Shown piece after piece: positions 26,197 to 35,744 of a stretch of 64,000 nucleotides of DNA; the first letter of the stretch is position 1; each line of letters opens with the position of its first letter. The stretch is taken from contig NZ_CP044427.1 of the NCBI RefSeq assembly GCF_008843165.1, forward strand, positions 744,001 through 808,000. The letters are read 5' to 3'. This stretch comes from Ornithinimicrobium pratense (GTDB lineage Bacteria; Actinomycetota; Actinomycetes; Actinomycetales; Dermatophilaceae). Made by a program: the position numbers and the translations under genes. Below the pieces are notes generated by a model that saw only the letters and a program-made list of their open reading frames with translations, was not told where the DNA came from and ran no database searches.

Positions 26197-26966
26197 GCCT
26201 GATCGCACCAGAGGTCATCACCGCTGTCGCCGTCGAGGGCCGCAAAGCCGCGTCGTCGCCGGTGCTTCTCACCACCGGCGTGCTGCTTGTCGCCGGCGTG
26301 GGGGTCCTGGCGGGGGTCATGACCGCGGCAGCTCGCGGTGGCAACGAACAGATCCGTGCTCAGCTGGCCGGTCTGGGCGACGCCGACCCGTGGCCGCAGC
26401 TCATCGGTGGGGCTTCACAGATCACCGCAGCCGCCGGGTTCCTGGCCTTCGGGGTTGCCCTGAGCTGGTTGATAGGGCGAGAGTTCACCGACCGCACTGT
26501 CGCCGGCCTCTTCGCGCTGCCGATCTCGCGCACGCACATCGCCCTTGGGAAGTTAGCGGTGTTCGCCGGCGCGACGTTCCCAGTCGCGCTGCTCCTCACC
26601 GCGGTCGTCTTCCTTGTCGGTCTGGTGTCCGGGCTGGGCGCCCCCGATCCTGCTGCGTGGAACGGGCTTGCGCGGCTGTTCATCCTCACCGTGCTCACCG
26701 GGTTCCTGGTCTGGCCCGCAGCATGGGTCGCCACGCTCGGGCGGGGGTTGCTGCCCGGAATCGCCGCGACCGTGGTGCTGATTGTGATCGCCCAGGTCTT
26801 TGCGGTCATGGGCACAGGGGCGTGGTTCCCCATCGTGGCGCCCGCACTATGGGCAGTCGCCCCCGAACAGGTAAGCGCGCGCCAGCTCACACTCGTCGCC
26901 CTCGTACCGGCCCTGTCGGCAGCCCTCACGGTCCGAGCGTGGTCCCGCCTGCAACTGGACCGCTAG
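26193..26966 (+). CDS. ABC-2 type transporter permease
   Basis: This 257-aa membrane protein has about six hydrophobic segments, including VLLTTGVLLVAGVGVLAGVM and VALLLTAVVFLVGLVSGLG, and the conserved FTDRTVAGLFALPISR loop typical of ABC-2 permeases. Its ATG overlaps the ATPase stop by four bases. It is the last gene of the TetR-ABC operon. Confidence 0.85.
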   Translation: MSLIAPEVITAVAVEGRKAASSPVLLTTGVLLVAGVGVLAGVMTAAARGGNEQIRAQLAGLGDADPWPQLIGGASQITAAAGFLAFGVALSWLIGREFTDRTVAGLFALPISRTHIALGKLAVFAGATFPVALLLTAVVFLVGLVSGLGAPDPAAWNGLARLFILTVLTGFLVWPAAWVATLGRGLLPGIAATVVLIVIAQVFAVMGTGAWFPIVAPALWAVAPEQVSARQLTLVALVPALSAALTVRAWSRLQLDR

Positions 26967-27009
26967 GCAACACGCCGGGCCAAGTGCAAGCGTTCCCCCT
27001 ATGGGGGTC

Positions 27010-27300
27010 ATGCTCGAGCTAAGCCAGGTGGACCTGGCTGACTTCGCGGAGCGATTGTGCCATGACGCCGCGGCACAACGGCTCGCGCGAGCCATTCAGG
27101 GTCAGGAGCCTTCCGGCGGCTCAAGGACGAGCTGTACGAGGGGTTCCCCGAACTCCTGCCGGTCTGGAAGGCTTTCCGGGAAGTTCGCGCCAACAGGCGA
27201 GCCGTCGAATGGCTCGCGGATGAGGGCCTCATCGCCCAGGACGCCGCCGACCAGTATCGACAGGGCCACCCCAACCCCGACCTGCCCTGCCCAGGACCTG
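27010..27300 (+). pseudogene. frameshifted UPF0158-family gene
   Basis: One frame gives MLELSQVDLADFAERLCHDAAAQRLARAIQGQ from 27010. The similarity then continues one frame over from about 27108 as AFRRLKDELYEGFPELLPVW through RRAVEWLADEGLIAQD to about 27296. Both parts fit the UPF0158 family, from which I recall an N-terminal LELSQVDL start and a C-terminal RxKDEL...VEWL block. The centre is also shorter than in full-length members, so an internal deletion as well as the single-base shift is likely. Confidence 0.6.
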
Positions 27301-27371
27301 AGTCAGCGCCCTTCGGGACACGTACTCAACTCGCCCCATCAGGCGCGGAACGGAGGCCACTGCCGTGGAGC

Positions 27372-27836
27372 TCACCGATGAACGGTCAGTGGGCCTTCCT
27401 CTTCCGTGGGTGGCTGGAAGTGATTGAAGTAGTGGGCCGCGACGTCGGGTTCTAAGGGGAAGTCGTCTCCGTGGGTAAGCACTCTCGCTCGTATGCGATC
27501 CATGCAGGTCTCTTTGTCGGTCGCCATGTAGATGGTCTCCGCAGTGATGCCGTACCGAGCCACAAGTCGACGCCAGTCGTCGCGCATTGCACGGGACCAG
27601 AAGGAGAAGTCAAGGACGACGTCGCGGCCCTGGTCAAGGAGCCGGATCAAGTGTTGGCGCAGGTGCGCGTCAAGCTCGTTGTCCGCGTCGTGGGGCAACG
27701 GCATCGCCCGTAGTCCGCGATTCCAGGCTTCCTGGTCGTAGGAGAGTCGCGTCATGCCGCCAGCAGCCTCGAGCCGGCGGGCAACAGTTGACTTTCCCGA
27801 CCCGGCGGGGCCGCACATGAGGACGACTCGAGGCAT
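27372..27836 (-). CDS. P-loop nucleotide kinase-like protein
   Basis: The 154-aa protein has Walker A GPAGSGKST at residue 9, a DFSFWS segment near 75, a lid-like Arg-rich region (RIRARV, about 115) and an adenylate-kinase/zeta-toxin-like layout. The family includes small-molecule phosphotransferases such as antibiotic or polynucleotide kinases; the substrate here is unknown. It stands alone, facing the UPF0158 remnant. Confidence 0.7.
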   Translation of the reverse strand: MPRVVLMCGPAGSGKSTVARRLEAAGGMTRLSYDQEAWNRGLRAMPLPHDADNELDAHLRQHLIRLLDQGRDVVLDFSFWSRAMRDDWRRLVARYGITAETIYMATDKETCMDRIRARVLTHGDDFPLEPDVAAHYFNHFQPPTEEEGPLTVHR

Positions 27837-27907
27837 GGCCTGACCCTAGGGCGATCAGCAGCCTGAACGCACTGTCTTTGCTGCTGTCCAGGATGGGTCT
27901 GAGAGCT

Positions 27908-28864
27908 TCACGATGCGCAGACGATGGGGAGGAGATCGGTGTAGGCCTGGCGTAGTGCAGCGCCCATGTCCGGCCCGCCGTGTCCTTCGTGCTCGACGAT
28001 CACCAGTTGACTGCCGGGCCATTGGCGGTGCAGCCGCCTGGCTGTGCCCACCGGGCCGCTGATGTCCAGGCGTCCATGAATGAGCACTGCGGGCAGGTGG
28101 CAGATTCGGTGGATGTTGTCCAGGATGCCTTGCTCCCCGAGGAAGGCGTTGTTGGCCCAGGAGTAGGCCACCTGGAGGGCATAGACCTCACGAAACTGAG
28201 GGTCCCGTGACGCGAGGTCGGGAGCGACTCGATGGGGGATGGACATATGTGCGTCCTCCCATGTGCACCACGCCATGGCCGCCGCGTCGCGAACCCTTGG
28301 GTTGGGGTCAGTGAGCCGTTCCACATAGGCGTCGAGCAGCCGTTGTCCGGGTGCTCGACCTGAAGCGGCTTCGTAGGCTTCCCAGGCCTCAGGAAACACC
28401 CTCTCTACGGATTCGCTGATCCATTCGACGTATCCCCGGCTGCCATCGGTGACCGCGGTCAGAACGAATCCGGTGACCCGTTCTGGATGGGCCTGCCCAT
28501 AGGCCATCGCCAGGGTTGTGCCCCATGAACCGCCAGCCACCAGCCAGCGCTCGATGCCCAGGTGTTGGCGCAGTTCTTCCAGGTCGGCGATCAAGGCGGG
28601 CGTCTGCAGAGTGCTCAGATCGAAGCCGGGCTCGTTCGCCAGGGGTCGGCTGCGTCCGCAGGCCCGCTGATCCAGGCCGACGATGAGCCAGCTCTTGGGA
28701 TCGGGGGCGCGCTTGTACCCTCCGGAGAGCAGCCCCGTGCCGGGGCCGCCGTGCAGCCACAGCAACGGCGTTCCGGCCGGGTTGCCTGTGGTCTCCCAAT
28801 AAATCTGAGCTCCATCGCGGAGGGTCAGCATGCCTCGGTCAAAGGGCTCGATGGGAGTGCTCAC
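27908..28864 (-). CDS. pip: proline iminopeptidase (alpha/beta hydrolase, peptidase S33)
   Basis: This 318-aa cytoplasmic peptidase removes N-terminal proline. It has the oxyanion HGGPGTG motif near residue 38, the nucleophile elbow GGSWGTTLA (Ser about 112), an acidic partner in the C-terminal third (HGRLDISGP) and a terminal catalytic His (EHEGHGG). The length and motif order are those of S33 prolyl aminopeptidases. The start is the GTG at 28864. It lies alone between the kinase and the serpin. Confidence 0.9.
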   Translation of the reverse strand: MSTPIEPFDRGMLTLRDGAQIYWETTGNPAGTPLLWLHGGPGTGLLSGGYKRAPDPKSWLIVGLDQRACGRSRPLANEPGFDLSTLQTPALIADLEELRQHLGIERWLVAGGSWGTTLAMAYGQAHPERVTGFVLTAVTDGSRGYVEWISESVERVFPEAWEAYEAASGRAPGQRLLDAYVERLTDPNPRVRDAAAMAWCTWEDAHMSIPHRVAPDLASRDPQFREVYALQVAYSWANNAFLGEQGILDNIHRICHLPAVLIHGRLDISGPVGTARRLHRQWPGSQLVIVEHEGHGGPDMGAALRQAYTDLLPIVCAS

Positions 28865-28924
28865 CCCAGGAGGCTACCCATGGTGAGAGTGCACGTTTGT
28901 GCTTGATTGTGATCGGGCGGTGGA

Positions 28925-30232
28925 TCAGTTGTTCATCCGACGGGGGTCGGCGATGTGGGCAAGGAAGAGGGGCCAGCCTGTGGTGCTGTCGGCGATGTGC
29001 ACCAGGTAGGGGCGGTCGACAGTGAGTTTGAGGGGAGGCTGCGCCGTCCCAGATACGGGGAAGCCGATCTCGGTGACGGCGGCGGCGATGGTGCCTTCCT
29101 CATCGATCGCGAGAACCCCTTGCTGGGCAGCCTGGTCGATGGCCAGGTCTTCGTCGGCGATGCCGCCGAAGCCGCCGGCCAGGGCTGAGGGTGCGTGTTC
29201 GGACAGGAATGGCCTTAGGTCCAGCTTCGACGTGGCGTCGACGACGGGCATCCGCAGGATGACCAGTCGACTCTGGTCTGCGTCGAGCTGCCCCTGGAGC
29301 TGGGCGAGCAGTTCGGTGCTGGCCTGGGTCGGTGCCGTGCCCAGCGGGGGAAGGATGACGTCGGCGTGCAAGCGGCCTCCCGTGTAGGGCAGCCGCACCG
29401 CCTGCCACCCGTCGACCTCGGCGTAGATCGTGTCGCGCTCCCTACCGGTGTCCATCATGTCCAGGTCAACCACCTCACCGGTGGGCAGGGTGAACTGCTC
29501 TGGACTGGTGAGCGCCGCATAGTAGGGGTCCTGCCAGCGGGCGGCCAGCACGATGGCGTCCTGCAGCACCAGCCGCAGGCCCGGGTCCGGTTTGATAGCC
29601 GACTGCGGGACGAGTCCACCTGTGTGCTCGTTCACCCAGGAGTCCAGAACTGCCTTGCCCGCTTCGCTGCCCAGGTCGGTCGTCTCGGACGTGGCGCCGT
29701 AATGGCGGGCCAACGCGTCGACGAAGTCCTGTTTGACCACCAGGGTGTCGTCCAGCACGAGCCGGTCGGCGCGGTGCACCATCGGGGTCTCGGGGAGTTC
29801 GTCGTCCTGGACGACGGCAGGGTCACCGTCCAGGTCCTCTAGTGCGGTCATCAACGCGTTCATGGCATCGCTGCGCCCGGTGCCCGTGGCGCCAATAAGC
29901 GCCTCGAGCTCGCTCAGCGTCTGACCCTCGGCCCCTTCGGCGGCCATCGACAGGGCGACCTGCAGGCTCGCGGGTGAGGTCACGGTCGTCACCTCAGGCT
30001 GGAGATTGATGAGCTCCAGCCCCATACCGTCCGCAGCGACGACCAGATCCTCTATCGCCTTGGCCTCCTGGACGCTGACCGCGCGCCGGTCCAGCTGGGC
30101 GACCGGCAGGGTCCCCTCAGGCGATGCCTCCTCCGGCTGCGCCGTCTGCTGACCGCACGCCGGCAGCACGAGCAGTGCCGCCAGGGACAGGGGCACGGCC
30201 ACGCGCGCCCACCCTGGAGTTGATCCCGTCAT
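28925..30232 (-). CDS. serpin, predicted lipoprotein
   Basis: This 435-aa serpin has a lipoprotein signal (LVLPAC, lipidated Cys26), so it should be anchored outside the membrane. The core starts near residue 60 with helix A-like NLQPEVTTVTSPASLQVALSMAAEGA. The reactive-loop hinge (about residue 378, EEGTIAAAV) keeps the small residues needed for loop insertion, so an inhibitory role is likely. The PFLFLI-like end is WPLFLAHI. Counting from the hinge puts P1-P1' near SG in GFPVSGTAQ. The target protease is unknown; actinobacteria carry serpins only sporadically. Confidence 0.9.
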   Translation of the reverse strand: MTGSTPGWARVAVPLSLAALLVLPACGQQTAQPEEASPEGTLPVAQLDRRAVSVQEAKAIEDLVVAADGMGLELINLQPEVTTVTSPASLQVALSMAAEGAEGQTLSELEALIGATGTGRSDAMNALMTALEDLDGDPAVVQDDELPETPMVHRADRLVLDDTLVVKQDFVDALARHYGATSETTDLGSEAGKAVLDSWVNEHTGGLVPQSAIKPDPGLRLVLQDAIVLAARWQDPYYAALTSPEQFTLPTGEVVDLDMMDTGRERDTIYAEVDGWQAVRLPYTGGRLHADVILPPLGTAPTQASTELLAQLQGQLDADQSRLVILRMPVVDATSKLDLRPFLSEHAPSALAGGFGGIADEDLAIDQAAQQGVLAIDEEGTIAAAVTEIGFPVSGTAQPPLKLTVDRPYLVHIADSTTGWPLFLAHIADPRRMNN

Positions 30233-30438
30233 ACCGATACGACGCGCGCCGCGCCCGATCGGTTGCCGCCCGCCCGCGGACCGTCAGGACCAAGACCGCC
30301 CCCGGCGCGAGACGACCCTGCGCACGAGGCCCTCCCCGAGGCCGGACTCCGTTGGCCGGCCATCGTCGTGACAGCGGGCCGGGCCTGAGCGGTGGGCCTC
30401 ACGTCATCCACCCCGACTGATCTGAGGCGAACGCGCTG

Positions 30439-30511
<73 letters not shown>

Positions 30512-30554
30512 CGGAAGGTCACAGTGTAGGTCTGCGGTCCTAGGATCGGTCAGC

Positions 30555-31697
30555 ATGACGGACGGAGCGGGCGCGGAGCAGCCCCTGGCAGCGCTGCGCG
30601 GCCAGATCGACGAGGTCGACAGGGAGCTGGTGGAGCTGCTGGCCCGCCGCCTCCAGCTGGTCTCGCAGGTGGGGGAGATCAAGGGGCGGCACGGCCTGCC
30701 GATCTATGCCCCCGAGCGTGAGGCGACGATGATCGCCGCCAAGCGGGCCCTCGCCGAGGAGCAGGGCGTGCCTCCCGGAATGGTCGAGGACGTGCTGCGC
30801 CGGTGCATGCGCGAGGCGTACACCCACGAGAAGAGCATGGGCTTCACCACCCAAGCCCCCGACCTCGGGCCGGTCGTCGTCGTCGGCGGGGCGGGGCGGA
30901 TGGGTGCTCTCTTCGGGCGCATGCTGCGCCTGTCCGGGTATGAGGTGCGCGTGGTCGAGCAGGAGCACTCGCCCCAGGAGGTGGCCGAGCTGGTCGAGGG
31001 CGTCGGGATGGTGCTGGTCTCGGTGCCGATCCACGAGACGGTCCAGGTCGTGCGTTCGCTGCCGCCGTTGCCGGCGGACTGCCTGCTCGCCGACCTGACG
31101 TCGACTAAGCGGGCAGTCATGGGCGCGATGCTGGAGGTGCACCCAGGCCCGGTGCTGGGCCTGCACCCGATGTTCGGCCCCGACGTGGACAGCTTCGCCA
31201 AGCAGGTGGTGGCCTACGTTCCCGGGCGGGAGCCCGAGGCCAGCGGCTGGCTGCTGGAGCAGATCCGGCTATGGGGGGCCCGGCTGCACCGGGTCGACGC
31301 GGAGGAACACGACCACGCGATGGGCCTGATCCAGGCCCTGCGGCACTTCTCCACCTTCGCCTACGGCGCCCACCTGGCCCACGAGGACCGTGACCTGCCC
31401 ACCCTGCTGGCCCTGTCCTCACCGATCTACCGGCTGGAGCTGGTCATGGTCGGACGCCTCTTCGCTCAGGACCCCGGGCTCTACTACGACATCATCACCG
31501 CCTCCTCGGACGCGATGGAGCTCATCACCCGCTACCACGAGCGCTACGGCCAGGCCATCGACCTGCTCCGCAGCGGCGACCGGGAGGCCTTCGTCACCCA
31601 GTTCGAGCAGGTGGGGGAGTGGTTCGGCGACTACGCACAGAGATTCCTCGCCGAGTCCGCCGCCCTGCTCGCCCACGCCGACGCGACCAGGACCTAG
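30555..31697 (+). CDS. tyrA: bifunctional chorismate mutase/prephenate dehydrogenase (T-protein)
   Basis: This 380-aa enzyme makes prephenate from chorismate and oxidises it to 4-hydroxyphenylpyruvate for tyrosine. An AroQ chorismate mutase domain (residues 10-90, [20 protein letters not shown]) is joined to a prephenate dehydrogenase (about 103-370) with VVGGAGRMG and GLHPMFGPD. Long stretches follow the enterobacterial T-protein almost word for word, for example [31 protein letters not shown] and WFGDYAQRF. Actinobacteria normally use a monofunctional TyrA. TAGGAT (30541-30546) lies just upstream of the ATG. Confidence 0.95.
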   Translation: MTDGAGAEQPLAALRGQIDEVDRELVELLARRLQLVSQVGEIKGRHGLPIYAPEREATMIAAKRALAEEQGVPPGMVEDVLRRCMREAYTHEKSMGFTTQAPDLGPVVVVGGAGRMGALFGRMLRLSGYEVRVVEQEHSPQEVAELVEGVGMVLVSVPIHETVQVVRSLPPLPADCLLADLTSTKRAVMGAMLEVHPGPVLGLHPMFGPDVDSFAKQVVAYVPGREPEASGWLLEQIRLWGARLHRVDAEEHDHAMGLIQALRHFSTFAYGAHLAHEDRDLPTLLALSSPIYRLELVMVGRLFAQDPGLYYDIITASSDAMELITRYHERYGQAIDLLRSGDREAFVTQFEQVGEWFGDYAQRFLAESAALLAHADATRT

Positions 31698-31776
31698 CGG
31701 CCCGCCATCCGTCCCTGGCCGGAGGGCCTGGCGGTTCGTCTTGGTCACCGACACCAGTGCGGGGGAGACTGTGCCG

Positions 31777-33480
31777 GTGACCGACACCGACCCCGCCGAG
31801 CTGGTCGCCGCTGTCGAGCGGCTCCGGGACTCGGCGCAGCGGCTGCGCCTGCCGCTTGCGCTGGACGGCGCCGAGCCGGCCCGTACCGCCCGTCGTGAGC
31901 TGGTCCAGCAGCTGGACGACTACGTGCTCCCCCGGCTGAGGTCCCTCGAGGCCCCGCTGCTGGCCGTCGTCGGGGGCTCCACCGGCAGCGGCAAGTCGAC
32001 CCTGGTGAACTCGCTGGTCGGTCAAGAGGTCACCCGTCCGGGGATCATCCGGCCGACGACCCGCGCCTCGGTCCTGGTCCACACCGAGCAGGACACCCGG
32101 TGGTTCACCGGCAAGCGGGTGCTGCCTGACCTGGCCCGCGTGGTCGACGAGGACGGCGCTGTGGATGACCCAGGCTCGGTGCGGCTGGTCGGCACGCACG
32201 CGCTCCCGCCCGGACTGGCGCTGCTGGACGCCCCCGACATCGACTCCGTCGTCCAGGCCAACCGCCAGCTGTCCAGACAGCTGCTGGCCGCGGCCGACCT
32301 GTGGCTGTTCGTCACGACGGCCGCCCGGTATGCCGACGCCGTCCCCTGGGATCTGCTGCGTGAGGCCTCCGAACGCGGCACCTCGGTGGCCGTCGTGCTC
32401 AACCGGGTGCCCCCCGAGGCCCTGCAGGAGGTCAGGGTGCACCTGGCCACCATGCTGCGCGACCAGGGGCTCGGCAAGGCCCCGATCTTCGCCGTCCCCG
32501 AGGTCGACCTGGAGGACGGCCGCATACCGGAGCGGCAGGTGCAGCGGCTCAGCGGCTGGCTGCACTCGCTGGCCGGCGATGCCCGGGCCCGGGCACTGGT
32601 CGTCCGCCGCACCCTGAGCGGGGCGCTGGGCTCCCTGGGTGGACGAGCACGAGAGATCGCCTGGGCGGGGCGTGAGCAGCTGGCCGCCCACAGTCAACTG
32701 CACGAGGCGCCGAGGGCCGCCTACGCCGACGCGCTGCGCAACGTCGGCGAAGGTGTTCAGGACGGTTCGTTGCTGCGTGGGGAGGTGCTCGCCCGCTGGC
32801 AGGAACTGGTCGGGACTGGAGAGTTCCTGCGTTCGGTCGAGGCCGGCGTCGGACGGGTTCGTGACCGCGTCACCGCCTTCTTCACCGGCAGGGAGGTCAG
32901 CTCTGAACCCCTTGAGGAGGCGCTGCAGACCGGAGCCGCGGCGCTGGTCACCTCGCACGGCCAGGTCGCCGCCAGCACGGCGGCGCGGGCCTGGAAGCGC
33001 AGCCCTGCCGGGGAACCGCTGGTGCGCGAGCACCCCGAGCTGGGCAAGGCCACCCCCGGTTACCCCGAGCAGGTGGAGCGGCTCATCCGCGACTGGCAGC
33101 GCGACATTCTGGAGATGGTGCGCGAGGAGGCGGGGGGCCGCCGCTCCACCGCGCGCTACCTGGCCTTTGGGGTCAACGGGCTGGCCGTGCTGCTGATGAT
33201 CGTGGTCTTCAGCGCCACCAGCTTTATCCCGACCGGAGCGGAGGTCGCCATCGCCGGCGGCTCGGCCGTCCTGGCCCAGCGCCTGCTCGAGGCCGTCTTC
33301 GGCGATCAGGCGGTCCGGGAGATGTCCCGCAAGGCGCGCACCGCCCTGCTGACCCGGGTGGAGGAGCTCTACGAGCAGGAGAGGGCCCGCTTCGACGCGG
33401 TCCTGGAGGAGGTGCCCGTGCCCGAGCAGGTCATCCGCGAGCTGGACGAGGCCGCGGCCGCGGTGGAGGCAGCCCGATGA
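31777..33480 (+). CDS. dynamin-like GTPase with C-terminal membrane hairpin
   Basis: The 567-aa protein has an N-terminal GTPase domain: Walker A GGSTGSGKST at about 66-75, G3-like DAPDIDS, G4 VLNRVPPE. A long helical region follows, then a hydrophobic hairpin at about 462-505 (NGLAVLLMIVVF, VAIAGGSAVLAQ) and a final coiled helix. Paired GTPases of this kind are widespread in actinobacteria and are often misnamed ABC transporters; they are thought to act at membranes. GTG 31777 is chosen because GGGGGAG lies 9 bases upstream. It overlaps the second GTPase by four bases. Confidence 0.75.
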   Translation: MTDTDPAELVAAVERLRDSAQRLRLPLALDGAEPARTARRELVQQLDDYVLPRLRSLEAPLLAVVGGSTGSGKSTLVNSLVGQEVTRPGIIRPTTRASVLVHTEQDTRWFTGKRVLPDLARVVDEDGAVDDPGSVRLVGTHALPPGLALLDAPDIDSVVQANRQLSRQLLAAADLWLFVTTAARYADAVPWDLLREASERGTSVAVVLNRVPPEALQEVRVHLATMLRDQGLGKAPIFAVPEVDLEDGRIPERQVQRLSGWLHSLAGDARARALVVRRTLSGALGSLGGRAREIAWAGREQLAAHSQLHEAPRAAYADALRNVGEGVQDGSLLRGEVLARWQELVGTGEFLRSVEAGVGRVRDRVTAFFTGREVSSEPLEEALQTGAAALVTSHGQVAASTAARAWKRSPAGEPLVREHPELGKATPGYPEQVERLIRDWQRDILEMVREEAGGRRSTARYLAFGVNGLAVLLMIVVFSATSFIPTGAEVAIAGGSAVLAQRLLEAVFGDQAVREMSRKARTALLTRVEELYEQERARFDAVLEEVPVPEQVIRELDEAAAAVEAAR

Positions 33481-35124
33481 GGCTGCGCCGTGGTGGTCAG
33501 GACGGCGGTCCGTCCACGGCCCCCGTGGAGGAGCGGGCGGACGCCTTGCGCTCAGCGCTCGACATCGGTGGTGACGAGCTGGAGCCGTCAGCGAGCGAGC
33601 AGGCGCGGGCGGTGGTGGGCCGGGTCACCGAACGGTGGGCGCTCACGGGTTCCCGCACGGTGGTCGCGCTCGCCGGGGCCACCGGCTCGGGCAAATCCAG
33701 CCTGTTCAACCGCTTGGCCGGCGGCGAGGTGTCCACGATCAGTCCCCGGCGCCCCACGACGGCCGAAGCTGGCGCCGCCATCTGGGGGAGGCGGACGCGA
33801 GTGAGCTGCTCGACTGGCTCGGCGTGCACAACCGTCACCACGTGCCCACCAGCGGTGACGATCTCGACCTGGAGGGTCTGGTGCTCGTGGACCTGCCCGA
33901 CTTCGACTCCCGAGAGCTACGGCACCGGATCGAGGCCGACCGGATCCTGGAGCGGGCCGACGTTTTCGTCTGGGTGACCGACCCTCAGAAGTATGCCGAC
34001 GCCCGGCTGCACGACGACTACCTGCGGCCCCTGCGACACCACGACACCGTGATGCTGCTCGTGCTCAACCAGGCCGACCGCATCCGGGAGGAGGGCGGCT
34101 CTGACCGGATCGCCGACGACCTGCGACGCCTGGTCCGCGAGGACGGCGCCGGCGACCACGAGGTGATCGTCACCTCGGCCCGTGTCGGCACCGGCCTGGA
34201 TGAGCTGCGGGCACGCATCGGCCATGTCGTGAGCGCCCGCAACGCCGCCGAGGCGCGGCTCATGGCCGACCTGCGGACCCAGGCCGAGCACGTCGCCGAA
34301 GGAGTGGCGCCGAACACCCCTGGCCTGGGGGAGGGCGTGGACCGCCGGCTGCACGAGACGCTCAAGGTGGCCTCGGGTGTGCCGGTCGTCCTGGACGCCG
34401 TCGAGCGTGACTACGTCCGGCAGGCCGGGCAGCGCACCGGCTGGCCCTTTACCCGGTGGGTCTCGGCGCTGCGCCCGGACCCGCTGCGCCGGCTCCGGCT
34501 GGGTGACGACCGCCCCGGCCCCACCGGCATCGCCCCCTCCGACGTGCGCCGGGTCCTGGGCCGCTCCTCGCTGCCGTCTCCGACCCCGGCTGCCCGGGCC
34601 AACGTCCAGCTGGCCACCCGCCGGCTCGGCGAGGAGGCCGGTGCCTCCCTGCCGCCACGGTGGGCGGAGGCGGTCCTCGAGGCGGCCAGCCCCCAGGAGG
34701 ACACCCTGTCGGACGCGCTGGACCAGGCGGTCGTTGGTGTCCCGTTGCGGCAGCGGACCCCCTGGTGGTGGGCCGCCGCCGGGGGGTGCAACTCATTCTG
34801 GCCCTGACCGCTGTGGTCGGGCTCGCCTGGTTGGCCGTCCTCGCGCTCCTCGGCTGGTTCCAGGTCCAGGTGGACCCGCTCTACTGGGGACCGGCGCCGG
34901 TCCCGCTCGCGCTGCTCGTCGGCGGGCTGCTCGCCGGGTTGTTGGTCGCGCTACTGGCCCGGATCGCCGCCAGAGTCGGGGCCCGGCGCCGACGACGGCA
35001 CGTCGAGCACCTTCTCGACGAAGCGATCGACGAGGTCGCCTACCAGCACGTGCGCCGGCCGATCACGACGGTCCTGGACCGTCACGACCGCACGCGCGAG
35101 CTGCTCGCCGTCGCTGCCTCCTAA
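33477..35124 (+). pseudogene. second dynamin-like (YfjP-type) GTPase, two frameshifts
   Basis: The protein must be read in three frames. Part one (33477 to about 33785) carries Walker A GATGSGKSS. Part two (about 33785-34790) carries G3 DLPDFDS, G4 NQAD and a helical region. Part three (about 34780-35124) carries two membrane segments (LALTAVVGLAWLAVLALLGWF) and a basic tail. Each break is repaired by adding one G to a G-run (5 to 6 Gs near 33786, 6 to 7 near 34785). Either the gene is dead, or the two shifts are homopolymer sequencing errors in a normal gene of about 550 codons. The start overlaps the partner GTPase (ATGA). Confidence 0.75.
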
Positions 35125-35179
35125 GTTCCGGGGCGACACGCGGCTGTCCTACCAGCCGCAGCCGTCACTTGCCTCGTTC

Positions 35180-35197
35180 TACGTATTTGCGTAATAT
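35180..35197 (+). promoter_or_regulatory. inverted repeat and -10 of the ArsR-like gene
   Basis: TACG-N6-CGTA (35180-35193) overlaps the -10 TAATAT (35192-35197), which is 8 bases before the ATG at 35205. The position suits autorepression by the ArsR-like product. Confidence 0.5.
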
Positions 35198-35204
35198 CGT
35201 CAGT

Positions 35205-35744
35205 ATGGAGAGTGGGCGCTGGGACGAGCTGGAGCGTCGGGTCGCTGCCTTGGAGGCCGCGGCGGGGCGACCGGCTGGGCCGGGCGAGAAGGACCCCACG
35301 GCCCCGGCAACGTTCTGGGCGTTGGAGGGGCTGCGGCCCCAGGCGCAAGGCAGCGGCGCCGTGGTCTACGCCGGCACCTTCCGGTCCGAGGCCGGCGAGG
35401 TGGACTGGCAGTACGCCCACCACGTGGACGACCTACTGGGAGCACCAGACGCCGTCGCAGGAGTTGACGAGGGTGCCGATCGTGGCGACCTGGCCCAGGT
35501 CGCCGCGCGGCTGGCGGCGCTCGGACACCCGGCCCGCCTGGCCATCCTGGCCGCGGTCCTTCGGGGTCACGACCGCACCGCCGACCTGGCCGAGCTGCTC
35601 AACCTGGGCACGAGCGGGCAGGTCTACCACCACGTCAAGGCGCTCACGACGGCCGGCTGGCTGCGTCCGGCCGCGCGGGGGCAAGTCGCGGTGCCGGCCG
35701 AGCGTGTCATACCCCTCCTGGTCGCGATGGGGGTGAGCTCATGA
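35205..35744 (+). CDS. ArsR-like winged-helix regulator
   Basis: The 179-aa protein has a variable N-terminal half starting with a short coiled coil (WDELERRVAALEAAAG) and a C-terminal ArsR-type winged helix (about 90-175, LAALGHPARLAILAAVLRG with recognition helix GTSGQVYHHVKAL). No metal-binding Cys pattern is visible. It overlaps the serine hydrolase gene by four bases and probably controls it. The product of the first gene in this three-gene operon thus appears to sense something other than metal. Confidence 0.8.
   Translation: MESGRWDELERRVAALEAAAGRPAGPGEKDPTAPATFWALEGLRPQAQGSGAVVYAGTFRSEAGEVDWQYAHHVDDLLGAPDAVAGVDEGADRGDLAQVAARLAALGHPARLAILAAVLRGHDRTADLAELLNLGTSGQVYHHVKALTTAGWLRPAARGQVAVPAERVIPLLVAMGVSS

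Noticed and set aside
31777..35124. The GTPase pair as an ABC transporter or an antiphage dynamin system
   Set aside because: There is no ABC signature motif. The pair is a common actinobacterial housekeeping-type locus next to tyrA, and no defence genes surround it.
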